A DNA stretch of 64,000 bases. Origin: Nocardia sp. NRRL S-836. GTDB taxonomy: Bacteria; Actinomycetota; Actinomycetes; Mycobacteriales; Pseudonocardiaceae. The translations under genes were made by a program, and so were the position numbers. The stretch covers positions 62,001 to 126,000 of the forward strand of contig NZ_LGDY01000124.1 of assembly GCF_001279525.1 (NCBI RefSeq), given 5' to 3'. Each line of letters begins with the position of its first letter. Position 1 is the stretch's first letter. The notes under the pieces were generated by a model. It worked only from the letters and a program-made list of their open reading frames with translations, searched no databases and was not told the DNA's origin. This document shows, piece by piece, positions 53,961 through 62,349 of the stretch.

Positions 53961-54803
53961 TTACACCGATTCAGGATTGCGGTCGGTCGAGCGGCTCACG
54001 TGCTCCCACTTGTCGATTTCCGCGGTTCTGGCCTGGTCCGCCAAGCGGACCAGCTCCACCGCGTCGCTGCCCAGCAGCAGACGCAGCGGCGGCTCGTCCA
54101 TGGCTACCACGTCGAGCATGACCTTCGCCGCCTCGGCCGGGTCACCGGGCATGTTGCCGTCCGCGCCGCGAACCATGCCCAGCAGTACCCCGACAGACGG
54201 AACGTAGTCCTCCGACGGCTCGGTCACCACCAGGGACGGACCGGTCCAGTCCGTCTGGAAGCCGCCGAGCTCCAGCAGGGTGACCTTCACACCGAACGGC
54301 GCGGTCTCCGCGGCCAGCGACTCCGAGAAGCCGCGCAGGGCGAACTTGGCCGTCACGTACGGGCCGAGCCCGCCGCCGAACGCCACGTGCCCCGCGGTCG
54401 AGCCGGTCATCAGGAAGTGGCCGGACCGCTGCCGCCGCAGCACCGGCAGCGCGGCGCGGGTGACGTTGACGACGCCGAAGAGGTTGACCTCCAGCTGCTC
54501 GCGGAAGTCGGCGTCCGAGCACTGCTCGATCGAGGTCACGTGCCCGGAGCCGGCGTTGTTCAGCACCACGTCGAGCCGGCCGAACTCCGCCACGGCGGTC
54601 TCGACCGCCCGTCTGGCCTGATCGGCGTCACGCACGTCGAGTGCGACAGATCTGACGCGGTCACCGTGTCGGGAGACGAGGTCGTCGAGATCGCGGGGGT
54701 TGCGCGCGGTGGCGACGAGCCGGTGCCCGGCGGCGAGCACGGCCTCCGCGGTCTTGCGGCCGAGCCCGCGGGAGCTGCCGGTGATGAGCCAAACCTGCGT
54801 CAT
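53961..54803 (-). CDS. Short-chain dehydrogenase/reductase
   Basis: A 280-residue classical SDR. The cofactor motif ITGSSRGLGRKTAEAVLAAG is at the N-terminus with LNNAGSGH. The catalytic Ser is in MTGSTAGHVAFG, and the YxxxK pair in GPYVTAKFALRG. ATARNPRDLDDL suggests an NADP(H) preference. Substrate unknown. It ends 79 bp upstream of the icd start on the same strand; a separate promoter is likely. Confidence 0.9.
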   Translation of the reverse strand: MTQVWLITGSSRGLGRKTAEAVLAAGHRLVATARNPRDLDDLVSRHGDRVRSVALDVRDADQARRAVETAVAEFGRLDVVLNNAGSGHVTSIEQCSDADFREQLEVNLFGVVNVTRAALPVLRRQRSGHFLMTGSTAGHVAFGGGLGPYVTAKFALRGFSESLAAETAPFGVKVTLLELGGFQTDWTGPSLVVTEPSEDYVPSVGVLLGMVRGADGNMPGDPAEAAKVMLDVVAMDEPPLRLLLGSDAVELVRLADQARTAEIDKWEHVSRSTDRNPESV

Positions 54804-54918
54804 GTCCGCACGTCCTTCATTGAGTGACCGGTTGTTCGCAGATATGGAGTTCGGGCTCGGCCACGTGATACCTGCGACTACTGTTCACACCGTCGGGTGA
54901 TCTTCAGAAGGGGCGTAA

Positions 54919-55725
54919 GTGTCAACTGGGCCAACACATGCGATGAGCGGCTTGCTTGCCTGGTCCGCCGTCACCGCGTTCGCTTCCGCTCACCCGATCG
55001 GCCAGCTGACCCCGCAGAGCTGGGCGGTGGGTGCCGTGCTGGCGACCGGAGCGGCGTTGCTGCCCGACCTCGACCACCCAGGTTCGACGATCTCCCGCAC
55101 GTTCGGCGCGCTGAGCGGCGGCCTGTCCGCCGGCATCAACATGCTGAGCGGCTTCGTCTACCGGACCACGAGGACGAAGAAGGACTCCAAGCGCGACGGC
55201 GGTCACCGCGGTCTCACCCACACGCTCGTTTTCGCGTTGTTCGCCGCCGTGTTCACCACCGCGGTCGTGCAGAACAGCCAGAAGTGGGCGTTACCGGTGC
55301 TCATGTTCGTGTTCGCGGGTCTCGCGGTGCGCGGCATCATGAACGACTGGTGCCCCAAGCAGGACGCGTTGCTGATCACCGCGGTGTCCGCGGGCATCAC
55401 GTGGGCGATGATCGCGTGGACCGCGCAGACCAACGCCTCCGCCGCGGCGTGCGGCATCGCGGTCGGTGTCGGGTGTTTCGCGCACTACGTCGGTGACGCG
55501 ATCACCGAGCAGGGGTGCCCGATCCTGTGGCCGGTGCCGATCATGGGCAAGACCTGGTACCCGGTGGCGCCGCCGAAGATCATGCGGATGAAGACCGGCG
55601 GCGTGGTCGAGATGGCGGTCGTCGGGCCGATCGTGACGGGCCTGTCGCTGTGGCTGGGACTGGCCGCGTTGCAGGCCACGGGCGCGTTGCCGTTCCTGGA
55701 CTGGATCGACCTGCTGCCGATCTGA
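54919..55725 (+). CDS. YdjM-like membrane-bound metal-dependent hydrolase
   Basis: A 268-residue membrane protein. Metal-binding motifs of the YdjM (LexA-binding membrane hydrolase) family are THAMSGLLAW at the start, LLPDLDHPGS, GGHRGLTHTLVF and AHYVGDAITEQG, between about five helices. GTG 54919. In E. coli ydjM is SOS-regulated, but no LexA-like box is obvious here. Substrate unknown. Confidence 0.88.
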   Translation: MSTGPTHAMSGLLAWSAVTAFASAHPIGQLTPQSWAVGAVLATGAALLPDLDHPGSTISRTFGALSGGLSAGINMLSGFVYRTTRTKKDSKRDGGHRGLTHTLVFALFAAVFTTAVVQNSQKWALPVLMFVFAGLAVRGIMNDWCPKQDALLITAVSAGITWAMIAWTAQTNASAAACGIAVGVGCFAHYVGDAITEQGCPILWPVPIMGKTWYPVAPPKIMRMKTGGVVEMAVVGPIVTGLSLWLGLAALQATGALPFLDWIDLLPI

Positions 55726-55830
55726 CGCCGCCGCCGGCATGTTCTTCCGCCGGCCACTCCGCGGCCACCTGCGCCTCACCCGATCGGCCTAGCCTCCACG
55801 GACCCCGACCAGTCGCGTGGAGGATCAGGC

Positions 55831-57339
55831 ATGTCCGAAGTGGGCCGCAGGCGCTTCCTGCAGGGCGCGAGCGCGCTCGGCGTGGCCGGGGTGCTGGGCA
55901 CCGGGAGCGCCGCGGCGACGTCGCGCTACCACTGGCTTTCCGGTGACCACCACGCGCACACGCAGTACTCCTACGACGGCATGTACACCATCGAGCAGCA
56001 GATCCGCGGCGCGCTGCGGCACGGCACGGACTGGCTGGTGGTCACCGACCACGGCCACGCGGCGCACGAGGCGCACTCGGTCGAGGCGACCGCGGCGGAC
56101 ATCGCGGCGGCACGGCGGAAGTTCCCGCAGCTGTTGCTGTGGCACGGGATGGAGTGGAACGTCCCCGGCGCCGAGCACGCGACGCTGTTCTTCGAGGACT
56201 GCCGCGACGAGCCCGGTGTGCTGCGCGACTTCGAGCGGCAGTTCGACTGGCGGCTCAACGGCGCCGAGGCGTCGAGCCCCGCGAACGAGAAGAAGGCGCT
56301 CGACGCGATCCGGTGGCTCCAGACCAAGATCCGCAACGGCACGATGAGCTCGGCGCTGGTGTTCGTGAACCACCCGATGCGCAACGGCCGAGTCGCCCCG
56401 CACGAGCTGCGGAACATGCGCGACCTGGCGCCGGACATCGTTGTCGGCATGGAGGGTGCACCCGGTGCGCAGGGCGACGGCGACCCGTTGCGCGGCCCCG
56501 GTGGCCACCGCGGTGGTTACGGGAACAGCCCGGGCTCGAACTCCTACGCGCCCTACCCGCCGGAGGCGTACAAGACCTACGGCGGCTTCGACTGGATGAC
56601 CGCGAAGCTCGGCGGCGTGTGGGACTCGCTGCTGGCCGAGGGCCGCGGCTGGTGGATCACGTCGAACTCCGACTCGCACTTCAACTCGCGCGACACGGTC
56701 GTGCGCGTGCCGGAGCCGGGCGACCAGTTCGACCTGCACGGCAAGCACCTCGACCCGGTCGACTCCGGTCCGCCCCAGGTCATGCCGCCTTACGTGGACT
56801 TCTTCCCCTGTGAATTCTCACGGACCGTCGTCGGCGCGACCCGGCGCACGCGCGGTGCGGTGATGGAGGGTCTGCGGGCCGGACGGGCGTGGGTCTCGCA
56901 CGGTGGACTGGTCGACGACCTGCGGTTCTCGGTCCACGGCACCGGCGGGTCGGCCGGCCTGGGCGAACGGCTGCGCGTGCGCCGCGGATCCGACGTGACG
57001 GTGCTGGTCAAAGCCCGCTTGGCAACTCGCCCGAACAGCGCCGGGTTCATCCCCAGGTTGCGTAGGCTGGACCTCGTCAAGGGCGCTGTCACCGGTCCCA
57101 CGTCTTCTGAAACGTTGTCCACGCCACATGTGAACGTCGAGCGATCCTTCGAGCCGCGCTGGCACTATGCGGTCTTCACGCACACGTTCCGCAACGTCCG
57201 GGAGCCGTTCTACCTCAGACTGCGTGGAACCGACGGCAACCGCGGCGCGTTCGAACCGCAGGCGGACACTCCGGGAGCCGCGAACCCGTGGGAGGACCTG
57301 TGGTGCTACACCAACCCGATCTTCGTGGAGGTCAGGTGA
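55831..57339 (+). CDS. Tat-exported PHP-domain phosphoesterase
   Basis: A 502-residue protein. RRRFLQGASALGVAGVLGTG is a twin-arginine signal, and the mature part begins at about residue 32. PHP metal motifs follow: GDHHAHTQYS, VVTDHGHAAH, a central GMEGAPGAQGDGDPLRG and SNSDSHFNSR. The C-terminal third is a beta-rich domain of unknown role. PHP enzymes hydrolyse phosphoesters. Its stop overlaps the next start (GTGA), indicating coupling with the gene at 57336. Confidence 0.88.
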   Translation: MSEVGRRRFLQGASALGVAGVLGTGSAAATSRYHWLSGDHHAHTQYSYDGMYTIEQQIRGALRHGTDWLVVTDHGHAAHEAHSVEATAADIAAARRKFPQLLLWHGMEWNVPGAEHATLFFEDCRDEPGVLRDFERQFDWRLNGAEASSPANEKKALDAIRWLQTKIRNGTMSSALVFVNHPMRNGRVAPHELRNMRDLAPDIVVGMEGAPGAQGDGDPLRGPGGHRGGYGNSPGSNSYAPYPPEAYKTYGGFDWMTAKLGGVWDSLLAEGRGWWITSNSDSHFNSRDTVVRVPEPGDQFDLHGKHLDPVDSGPPQVMPPYVDFFPCEFSRTVVGATRRTRGAVMEGLRAGRAWVSHGGLVDDLRFSVHGTGGSAGLGERLRVRRGSDVTVLVKARLATRPNSAGFIPRLRRLDLVKGAVTGPTSSETLSTPHVNVERSFEPRWHYAVFTHTFRNVREPFYLRLRGTDGNRGAFEPQADTPGAANPWEDLWCYTNPIFVEVR

Positions 57340-57818
57340 CCAGCACCTTCATCGGCGTCGACGCCGGTTACGAGAACCGCTGGGAAGCGGAGAAGATCGC
57401 GCTGGAGCTGCACGACACCGTGCTGACGACCGCGCGCACGGTCGTGGTGCACGACGTCGAGGGCCACTACGCGATGTCGTTCCTCGTACCGGTGCCGCCG
57501 TCCGACGCGGTGGTGAGCTCGCTGGTGCAGCAGGGCTTCGGGGTCGCCGTGCGCAGTGCGTTCTCGGGTCGCCTGGTGGGCCCGGAAACGTTGCGGGCGG
57601 GCGCTTCCGCCGCCGCCGAGGCACACCAGTACCGGCGCGAGGGGCGCGCTCTGCGGTTCCAGGGCCAACGGTCGTTGCGCGGTCGTCATGGCGTGTCGGA
57701 CATCCTCGCGTTCACGGCGATAGAAGCCGTGCTGCCGCGGGGAACCCACACGGTGGACACGCGCGGGAACCTCGTCCCGTTCTTCCGGGACGGCAAGCTG
57801 GTGCTGGTCGTCGACTAG
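57336..57818 (+). CDS. Hypothetical protein, 160 aa
   Basis: A 160-residue soluble protein starting with GTG inside the stop of the PHP gene. It begins TSTFIGVDAGYENRWEAEKI, has mixed strands and helices (VVVHDVEGHYAMSFLVPVPP), and ends RGNLVPFFRDGKLVLVVD. No family, signal peptide or catalytic motif recognised. Coupled translation suggests that it functions with the PHP protein, possibly as a cytoplasmic partner. Confidence 0.7.
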   Translation: MTSTFIGVDAGYENRWEAEKIALELHDTVLTTARTVVVHDVEGHYAMSFLVPVPPSDAVVSSLVQQGFGVAVRSAFSGRLVGPETLRAGASAAAEAHQYRREGRALRFQGQRSLRGRHGVSDILAFTAIEAVLPRGTHTVDTRGNLVPFFRDGKLVLVVD

Positions 57819-57829
57819 GGTTTGCGCAC

Positions 57830-58774
57830 GTGCGCGACATCGCTGTCTTCACCGGTTCCGCCCATCCCGAACTCGCCGCCGAGATCTGCCGCCATCTCGG
57901 GGTCGACCTCTCCCCCAGCCGCGTCACCCGGTTCGCCAACGACTGCCTCGAGGTGCAGCTGCAGGCGAACTGCCGTGAGCGGGACGTGTTCCTGATCCAG
58001 CCGCTCGTGCCGCCGGTGCAGGAACACCTGGTCGAGCTGCTGCTGATGCTCGACGCCGCCCGTGGTGCCTCCGCCGCGCGCACGACCGTCGTTCTGCCGC
58101 ACTACGCCTATGCGCGGTCGGACAAGAAGGACGCGCCGCGGATCTCGATCGGTGGCCGCCTGGTCGCCGACCTGATGGTCGCCGCGGGGGCGTCGCGCGT
58201 GCTCGCGATGACGTTGCACTCGCCGCAGGTGCACGGCTTCTTCTCGGTGCCCGTCGACCACCTGCACGCACTGCGCGAACTGGCCGCGCACTTCACGCAG
58301 TACGACCTGTCGAACACCGTGGTCGTCTCGCCGGACCTGGGCAACGCCAAGGAGGCCGCGCACTTCGCCCGCATCCTCGGCGTCCCGGTGGCCGCCGGCG
58401 CCAAGCAGCGCTTCGCCGACGACAAGGTGCAGATCTCCACCGTCATCGGCGACGTGGCCGGCCGCGACGTGATCGTGCTGGACGACGAGATCGCCAAGGG
58501 CTCCACCGTGGTCGAGCTGCTGGACAAGCTGCGCGAGCGCGGCGCCGGGTCGATCCGGGTGGCGTGCACGCACGGCCTGTTCTCGGCGGGGGCGTTGGAC
58601 CGGCTCCAAGCCTTCGACGACGTGCTGGAGATCGTCGCCACGAACACGGTGCCGATCCCGGAGGAGAAGAAGGTGCCGAAGCTCCAGGTGCTGTCGATCG
58701 CACCGGCACTGGCGGAGGCCATGCGCCGGATCAACGTCGGCGAGTCGGTGTCGACGCTGTTCGAAGCCCCTTGA
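57830..58774 (+). CDS. prs: Ribose-phosphate pyrophosphokinase
   Basis: A 314-residue PRPP synthase. The N-terminus VRDIAVFTGSAHPELAAEIC, the flexible loop YAYARSDKKDAPRISIGGRL, and the PRPP motif VIVLDDEIAKGSTVVELLDK are clear. DLGNAKEAAHF lies in the place of the usual DAGGAKR region, so it may be a divergent form. It makes PRPP for Upp and nucleotide synthesis. GTG 57830 is the only start that fits the family; it lies 11 bp after the preceding gene. The adjacent TetR gene is convergent. Confidence 0.9.
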   Translation: MRDIAVFTGSAHPELAAEICRHLGVDLSPSRVTRFANDCLEVQLQANCRERDVFLIQPLVPPVQEHLVELLLMLDAARGASAARTTVVLPHYAYARSDKKDAPRISIGGRLVADLMVAAGASRVLAMTLHSPQVHGFFSVPVDHLHALRELAAHFTQYDLSNTVVVSPDLGNAKEAAHFARILGVPVAAGAKQRFADDKVQISTVIGDVAGRDVIVLDDEIAKGSTVVELLDKLRERGAGSIRVACTHGLFSAGALDRLQAFDDVLEIVATNTVPIPEEKKVPKLQVLSIAPALAEAMRRINVGESVSTLFEAP

Positions 58775-58780
58775 CCGCTG

Positions 58781-59431
58781 CTACCTCAGATGTGCGAGCG
58801 CCGTGATCAGGCGCTCCGCCACGTCCTGCGGCCCCGGCATCTTGCGCACCACGGCCCGTTGGTGCGCAAGGCCGTGGAGCCCGAGCCACAACGCGACGGC
58901 GTCGCCGTGGAGATCGTCGCTCCCGTGCGCGATCCCGGCCTCCACGCACGCCCCCAGCACCCGCGCGAGCAGCGTAAGCGCCTCGGCGCCGAGTGACTCC
59001 AGGTCGGCGTCGGTGATCGAGGTGTCGTCGGCCGACGGCATCCACAGGCCGCCGAAAATGATCCGGTAGCGCTGCGGGTGCGTCCTGGCCAGGTCCAGGT
59101 AGGCGTTGCACACCGCGAACAACCGCGAGCGCGGGTCGGGGCCCGCCTGCTCGTCCGCCTCGCGCAGCACGACCGCGAGCCGGTCCATCTCCTGCCTGAC
59201 CACCGCGAGCATGATCGACGGCTGGTCCGCGAAGTGCGGGTAGATCGACGGGGCCGCGATGCCCGCCCTGCGTGCGACCGAGCGCAGGGTGACGGCGCGT
59301 TCGTCGCCGCCCTCGTCCAGCAGCGCGACGGCCGCCGCGATGATCTCTTCCCGCAGTCTTCCGCCCTCGCCACGGCGGTTTCGCCTGCGTGCGGGGGCTG
59401 CGGCGGCGTTGTTCGTCACGGCCGTAACCAT
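58781..59431 (-). CDS. TetR/AcrR family regulator (divergent to oxidoreductase)
   Basis: A 216-residue regulator. The helix-turn-helix is AVTLRSVARRAGIAAPSIYP followed by HFADQPSIMLAVV. The C-terminal part (LARTHPQRYRIIFGGLWMPS then a WLGLHGLAHQRAVVRK) is a ligand domain similar to the second TetR at 60576. A basic N-terminal arm (RRRNRRGEGG) may aid DNA contact. It is divergent from the oxidoreductase gene across three operator-like repeats and probably represses it and itself. Confidence 0.9.
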   Translation of the reverse strand: MVTAVTNNAAAAPARRRNRRGEGGRLREEIIAAAVALLDEGGDERAVTLRSVARRAGIAAPSIYPHFADQPSIMLAVVRQEMDRLAVVLREADEQAGPDPRSRLFAVCNAYLDLARTHPQRYRIIFGGLWMPSADDTSITDADLESLGAEALTLLARVLGACVEAGIAHGSDDLHGDAVALWLGLHGLAHQRAVVRKMPGPQDVAERLITALAHLR

Positions 59432-59442
59432 ACACGTGAAAG

Positions 59443-59500
59443 TTTATGGGTGTTAGTCCTTGCAACCGTTCGCTTACGGGCGTTAGCTTATGGCTGTAAG
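59443..59500. promoter_or_regulatory. Three operator-like repeats between TetR and oxidoreductase genes
   Basis: Three 14-bp near-palindromes share the pattern CTTAyGGGyGTTAG: 59443-59456 (TTTATGGGTGTTAG), 59473-59486 (CTTACGGGCGTTAG) and 59487-59500 (CTTATGGCTGTAAG). The last two abut. Each has CTTAC-like and GTTAG-like halves, as for a TetR operator. They cover the divergent promoter region and end 27 bp before the oxidoreductase start. Confidence 0.7.
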
Positions 59501-59526
59501 CACAACGGCCTGAAGGAGCGAGCACG

Positions 59527-60579
59527 ATGAACGCCACCACCTCCACCACCCGTGCCACCGAGATCGTCCTGCCCGGTGTTGTCGACCCCGACGGCCTGCA
59601 TGTGCGGGTCCGCGAGCTGCCCGCACCCGGTGCCGGCCAGGTGCTCCTGCGCATGGAGGCGACCGGCGTGTCGTTCGCCGAGCAGCAGATGCGCCTGGGC
59701 AAGTACTACGACCAGCCGCCGTTCCCGTTCGTGCCCGGCTACGACCTGGTCGGCACGGCGGTCGCGGTCGGCACCGGCGTGGACCCGCTTCTGGAGGGCC
59801 GCCGGTTCGCCGCCGTCACGAAGGTCGGCGCGTGGGCGAGCCACCTGGTCGTCGAGGCCGCCGACCTGGTGGCGGTGCCAGACGGGGTCGACTCCGACGC
59901 CGCCGAAACCGTGCTGGTCAACGGCGTCACGGCGTGGCAGATGATGTACCGCACCGCCAAGGTGGAGCGCGGCGGCACGATCGTGGTGCTGGGCGCGAAC
60001 GGCGGCGTCGGCTCGACGCTGGTGCAGCTCGCGAAGCACGCCGGCATCAGGGTGATCGGCACGGCGTCCGCCCGCCACCACGACGCGGTGCGCGCGCTCG
60101 GCGCCATCGACGTGGTCGACTACCGCGACCCGGACCTGTACGCCCGCCTCCGCGAGCTCGCTCCCGAGGGTGTCGACGCGGTGTTCGACCACGTCGGCGG
60201 CGCGGGCCTGCGGGAGTCCTGGAAGCTGCTGCGCCGCGGTGGCGCGCTGGTCAACTACGGCACCGCGGCGACCAAGGACGAGCCGGGGAGCGGGATGCTG
60301 CCGGTGCTCAAGCTGTTCGGCCGGTTGATGGTGTGGAACGCACTGCCCAACGGCCGGCGTGCGGGCTTCTACAACTTCTGGGCGGGCAAGCGGTTCCGCA
60401 CCGCGACGTTCCGCGCCCGGTTGAGCGAGGACCTCACGCAGGTGCTGCGCCTGGTCGGCACCGGTGCGCTCAGGCCGCAGATCGCCGCGCGCGTCCCGCT
60501 CACCGAGGCCGCCGCCGCGCTGCGGCTGGCCGAGTCCCGCACCGTTCTCGGCAAGGTCGTCATCGTTCCGCAGGCGTGA
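59527..60579 (+). CDS. Zinc-independent MDR/quinone oxidoreductase
   Basis: A 350-residue medium-chain reductase. YDLVGTAVAVGTGVDPLLEG is the catalytic-domain loop without zinc ligands, and VVLGANGGVGSTLVQLAKHA the NADPH Rossmann motif. The tail VPLTEAAAALRLAESRTVLG and KVVIV is typical. It probably reduces quinones or enals with NADPH. The stop overlaps the second TetR gene by 4 bp. Confidence 0.92.
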   Translation: MNATTSTTRATEIVLPGVVDPDGLHVRVRELPAPGAGQVLLRMEATGVSFAEQQMRLGKYYDQPPFPFVPGYDLVGTAVAVGTGVDPLLEGRRFAAVTKVGAWASHLVVEAADLVAVPDGVDSDAAETVLVNGVTAWQMMYRTAKVERGGTIVVLGANGGVGSTLVQLAKHAGIRVIGTASARHHDAVRALGAIDVVDYRDPDLYARLRELAPEGVDAVFDHVGGAGLRESWKLLRRGGALVNYGTAATKDEPGSGMLPVLKLFGRLMVWNALPNGRRAGFYNFWAGKRFRTATFRARLSEDLTQVLRLVGTGALRPQIAARVPLTEAAAALRLAESRTVLGKVVIVPQA

Positions 60580-61043
60580 GAGGGCCCGGCTGCCGCCAGG
60601 TCATCGTGGCGGCGGCGACCGCACTGGTCGACCGGGACCGCGCGGTGACGCTCCGCGCCGTGTCCCGCGAGGCGGGCCTCCCGACGTCCTCGATCTACCC
60701 GCACTTCCCCACCCCGCCGGCGATCCTGCTGGCCGTGTGCCACGAGGCGTTCCACGAGCTGGAGGCCGCCGTCCTCGGTGCGGCCGACGCCCACTCGGCG
60801 GGCCTCGCCTACCTCGGCTTCGCCGTCGCGCACCCCCGCCGCTACCGCGTGATGTTCGGTGCGGCCGACCTCTCCGAACCCGCGCTGCGGTTGTTCACCC
60901 AGGTCCTCACCGACTCCCGTCCCGCCTCCGACGCCATGGCGTTGTGGCTTGGACTGCACGGTCTCGCCGACCAGTGCGCCTCGTCCCGCCGCTCGGCCCC
61001 GTTCGCCGCTCTCGCACCACGCCTGGTCACCTCGCTCATCTGA
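60576..61043 (+). CDS. Short TetR-family regulator (paralogue of 58781)
   Basis: A 155-residue protein with a full but N-terminally shorter TetR pattern: AVTLRAVSREAGLPTSSIYP, then HFPTPPAILLAVCHEAF, then AHPRRYRVMFGAADLSEPAL and MALWLGLHGLADQCASS. It begins at about helix 1, with GTG 60576 overlapping the oxidoreductase stop, so it is coupled to it. It resembles the regulator at 58781 throughout. The two may form heterodimers or compete for the same operators (inference). Confidence 0.82.
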   Translation: MRGPGCRQVIVAAATALVDRDRAVTLRAVSREAGLPTSSIYPHFPTPPAILLAVCHEAFHELEAAVLGAADAHSAGLAYLGFAVAHPRRYRVMFGAADLSEPALRLFTQVLTDSRPASDAMALWLGLHGLADQCASSRRSAPFAALAPRLVTSLI

Positions 61044-61061
61044 CTTCCCGGAGGTCCCGCC

Positions 61062-61649
61062 ATGAACGCCACCGCGGTCCGCGCCGTCACACCCGCCACC
61101 GAGGTCGACAACCGCGCCGCCTACCTGGGCTTCGCCGCCGCCTACGTCCTCGGCCACGGCGCCGCGGCGCTGTCCAGGGGCACCGACCCGGTCGTCGTCC
61201 TGCCGTCGTGGCTGCCGATCGCGCTGCTCGCGGCGGGCCTGCTCACCGGCACGGCCTTCGCCATGACCGCGTCGCTGCGGGCCCAGCGTGCCGCGACCCC
61301 CGAACGGCGCCGCTCCGAGCAGCTGGCCGGCGCCGCCTGGGTCATCGGGTTCGCCGCGCTGGCGCTCGCGATCACCGGCCTGACCACCGCGTTCGACCGG
61401 CCCGAGCTGCAGACCGTGCTCTGGCCGGCCGGCTCGACCATCGTGGTCGGCCTGATCTACCTCGCCGAAGGCGCCGTGCGCCGCAACGCCCTGCACCACA
61501 ACCTGGGCACCTGGCTCGCGCTGGTCGCCGCGGCGGCGTTGTTCGTCCCCGGCGCCGGCTTCTTCGGGGTGCTGGCCGTCGTGGGCGGTGGCGCGTACGC
61601 GGTGGCCGCGTTCCTGGAACCCCGCCGGCTGGCTTCGCTTGCCCGGTAA
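61062..61649 (+). CDS. Multi-helix membrane protein, 195 aa
   Basis: A 195-residue protein with five predicted helices (AAYLGFAAAYVLGHGAAALS, PIALLAAGLLTGTAFAMTAS, WVIGFAALALAITGLTTAFD, ...). It resembles no named family to me. ATG 61062 has GGAGG 8 nt upstream and lies 18 bp after the short TetR gene, so the oxidoreductase, TetR and membrane genes form one transcript. A substrate-exporting or sensing role is conceivable. Confidence 0.75.
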   Translation: MNATAVRAVTPATEVDNRAAYLGFAAAYVLGHGAAALSRGTDPVVVLPSWLPIALLAAGLLTGTAFAMTASLRAQRAATPERRRSEQLAGAAWVIGFAALALAITGLTTAFDRPELQTVLWPAGSTIVVGLIYLAEGAVRRNALHHNLGTWLALVAAAALFVPGAGFFGVLAVVGGGAYAVAAFLEPRRLASLAR

Positions 61650-61655
61650 GGACTT

Positions 61656-61991
61656 CTAGAGCCGCACTCGCACCGTGACACGGCCTTCGCCGTCACGGTG
61701 CGAAGTCGCGTGCCCGGTCCGTTGCACGCCGTCGAGCTCCACCGTGAGCGGGCCGCCCTCGCCGGTGAAGTTGCGCCACCACGTCTTGGCGTCCGGCATC
61801 ATCACCCGGATCTCGACGACGTCACCCTTGCGCCGATAGCCGACGGGTGTGGTGAAGGTGCGGCCCGAGCGCCGCCCCGTGTAGGACACCACGGTGATCC
61901 CCTTGCGCACGAGCTTCCCGACGAGCGGAGCGCCGCGCAGACCGACGATGCACCTGTTGACGCCGCGGGCCAGCGGTCCACTGAAGTCCAT
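61656..61991 (-). CDS. Deazaflavin-dependent nitroreductase family protein (Ddn-like)
   Basis: A 111-residue split-barrel protein of the PF04075 family. VSYTGRRSGRTFTTPVGYRR then KGDVVEIRVMMPDAKTWWRN is the family core with Arg/Lys positions around the deazaflavin tail. A typical member uses F420H2 to reduce quinones or nitro compounds. The window has fbiC for F420 synthesis. It is shorter than Ddn (about 150 aa), missing the N-terminal helix. ATG 61991. Convergent with the membrane protein gene. Confidence 0.8.
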   Translation of the reverse strand: MDFSGPLARGVNRCIVGLRGAPLVGKLVRKGITVVSYTGRRSGRTFTTPVGYRRKGDVVEIRVMMPDAKTWWRNFTGEGGPLTVELDGVQRTGHATSHRDGEGRVTVRVRL

Positions 61992-62349
61992 GTCCTCCAA
62001 CGTAGCCGGACCGGCCGGGAACACCGCCCGCCCGGCCGGAAGTGAGAGGCCCGGCCGCCGAACCGTCTCGGATGCGCCTCGATGCGCGGGAGCACCACGC
62101 GAGGGGCTTGCCAAGGCGTGCGGGCAGCGCGCCCAGCCAAGGCTCAATGTCTTGGGGACCGCATGTCTCACAGGTCAAATGGTCAGCATTTGACCCAGAC
62201 CGCGACATATCAGGTTGTTCTCAACGATATGGAATATATGCCTGCCATCATGTAATCGATCTGTGTTACACGAACTCCCGAAACGTTACAAAAGAAGCGT
62301 TTTAATGTAACATCGACTACCGCGCTACGCAGGCGTAAGGTTGAAACTT
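61992..62349. other. Transition to an A+T-rich region with an inverted repeat
   Basis: No convincing gene. The first 150 bp or so is high-GC chromosome; from about 62200 the sequence becomes A+T-rich. GGTCAAATG (62173-62181) and CATTTGACC (62187-62195) form a perfect inverted repeat around GTCAG at this boundary. GTTACA and TGTAAC flank an A/T-rich core near 62284-62310, close to the NACHT gene, and may form part of its promoter region. Confidence 0.6.

Noticed and set aside
61822..62208. Minus-strand frame starting with a CETCGP segment upstream of the Ddn-like gene
   Set aside because: The N-terminal 40 residues look vaguely protein-like, but the frame then overlaps the Ddn-like gene and has no family match or clear start site.
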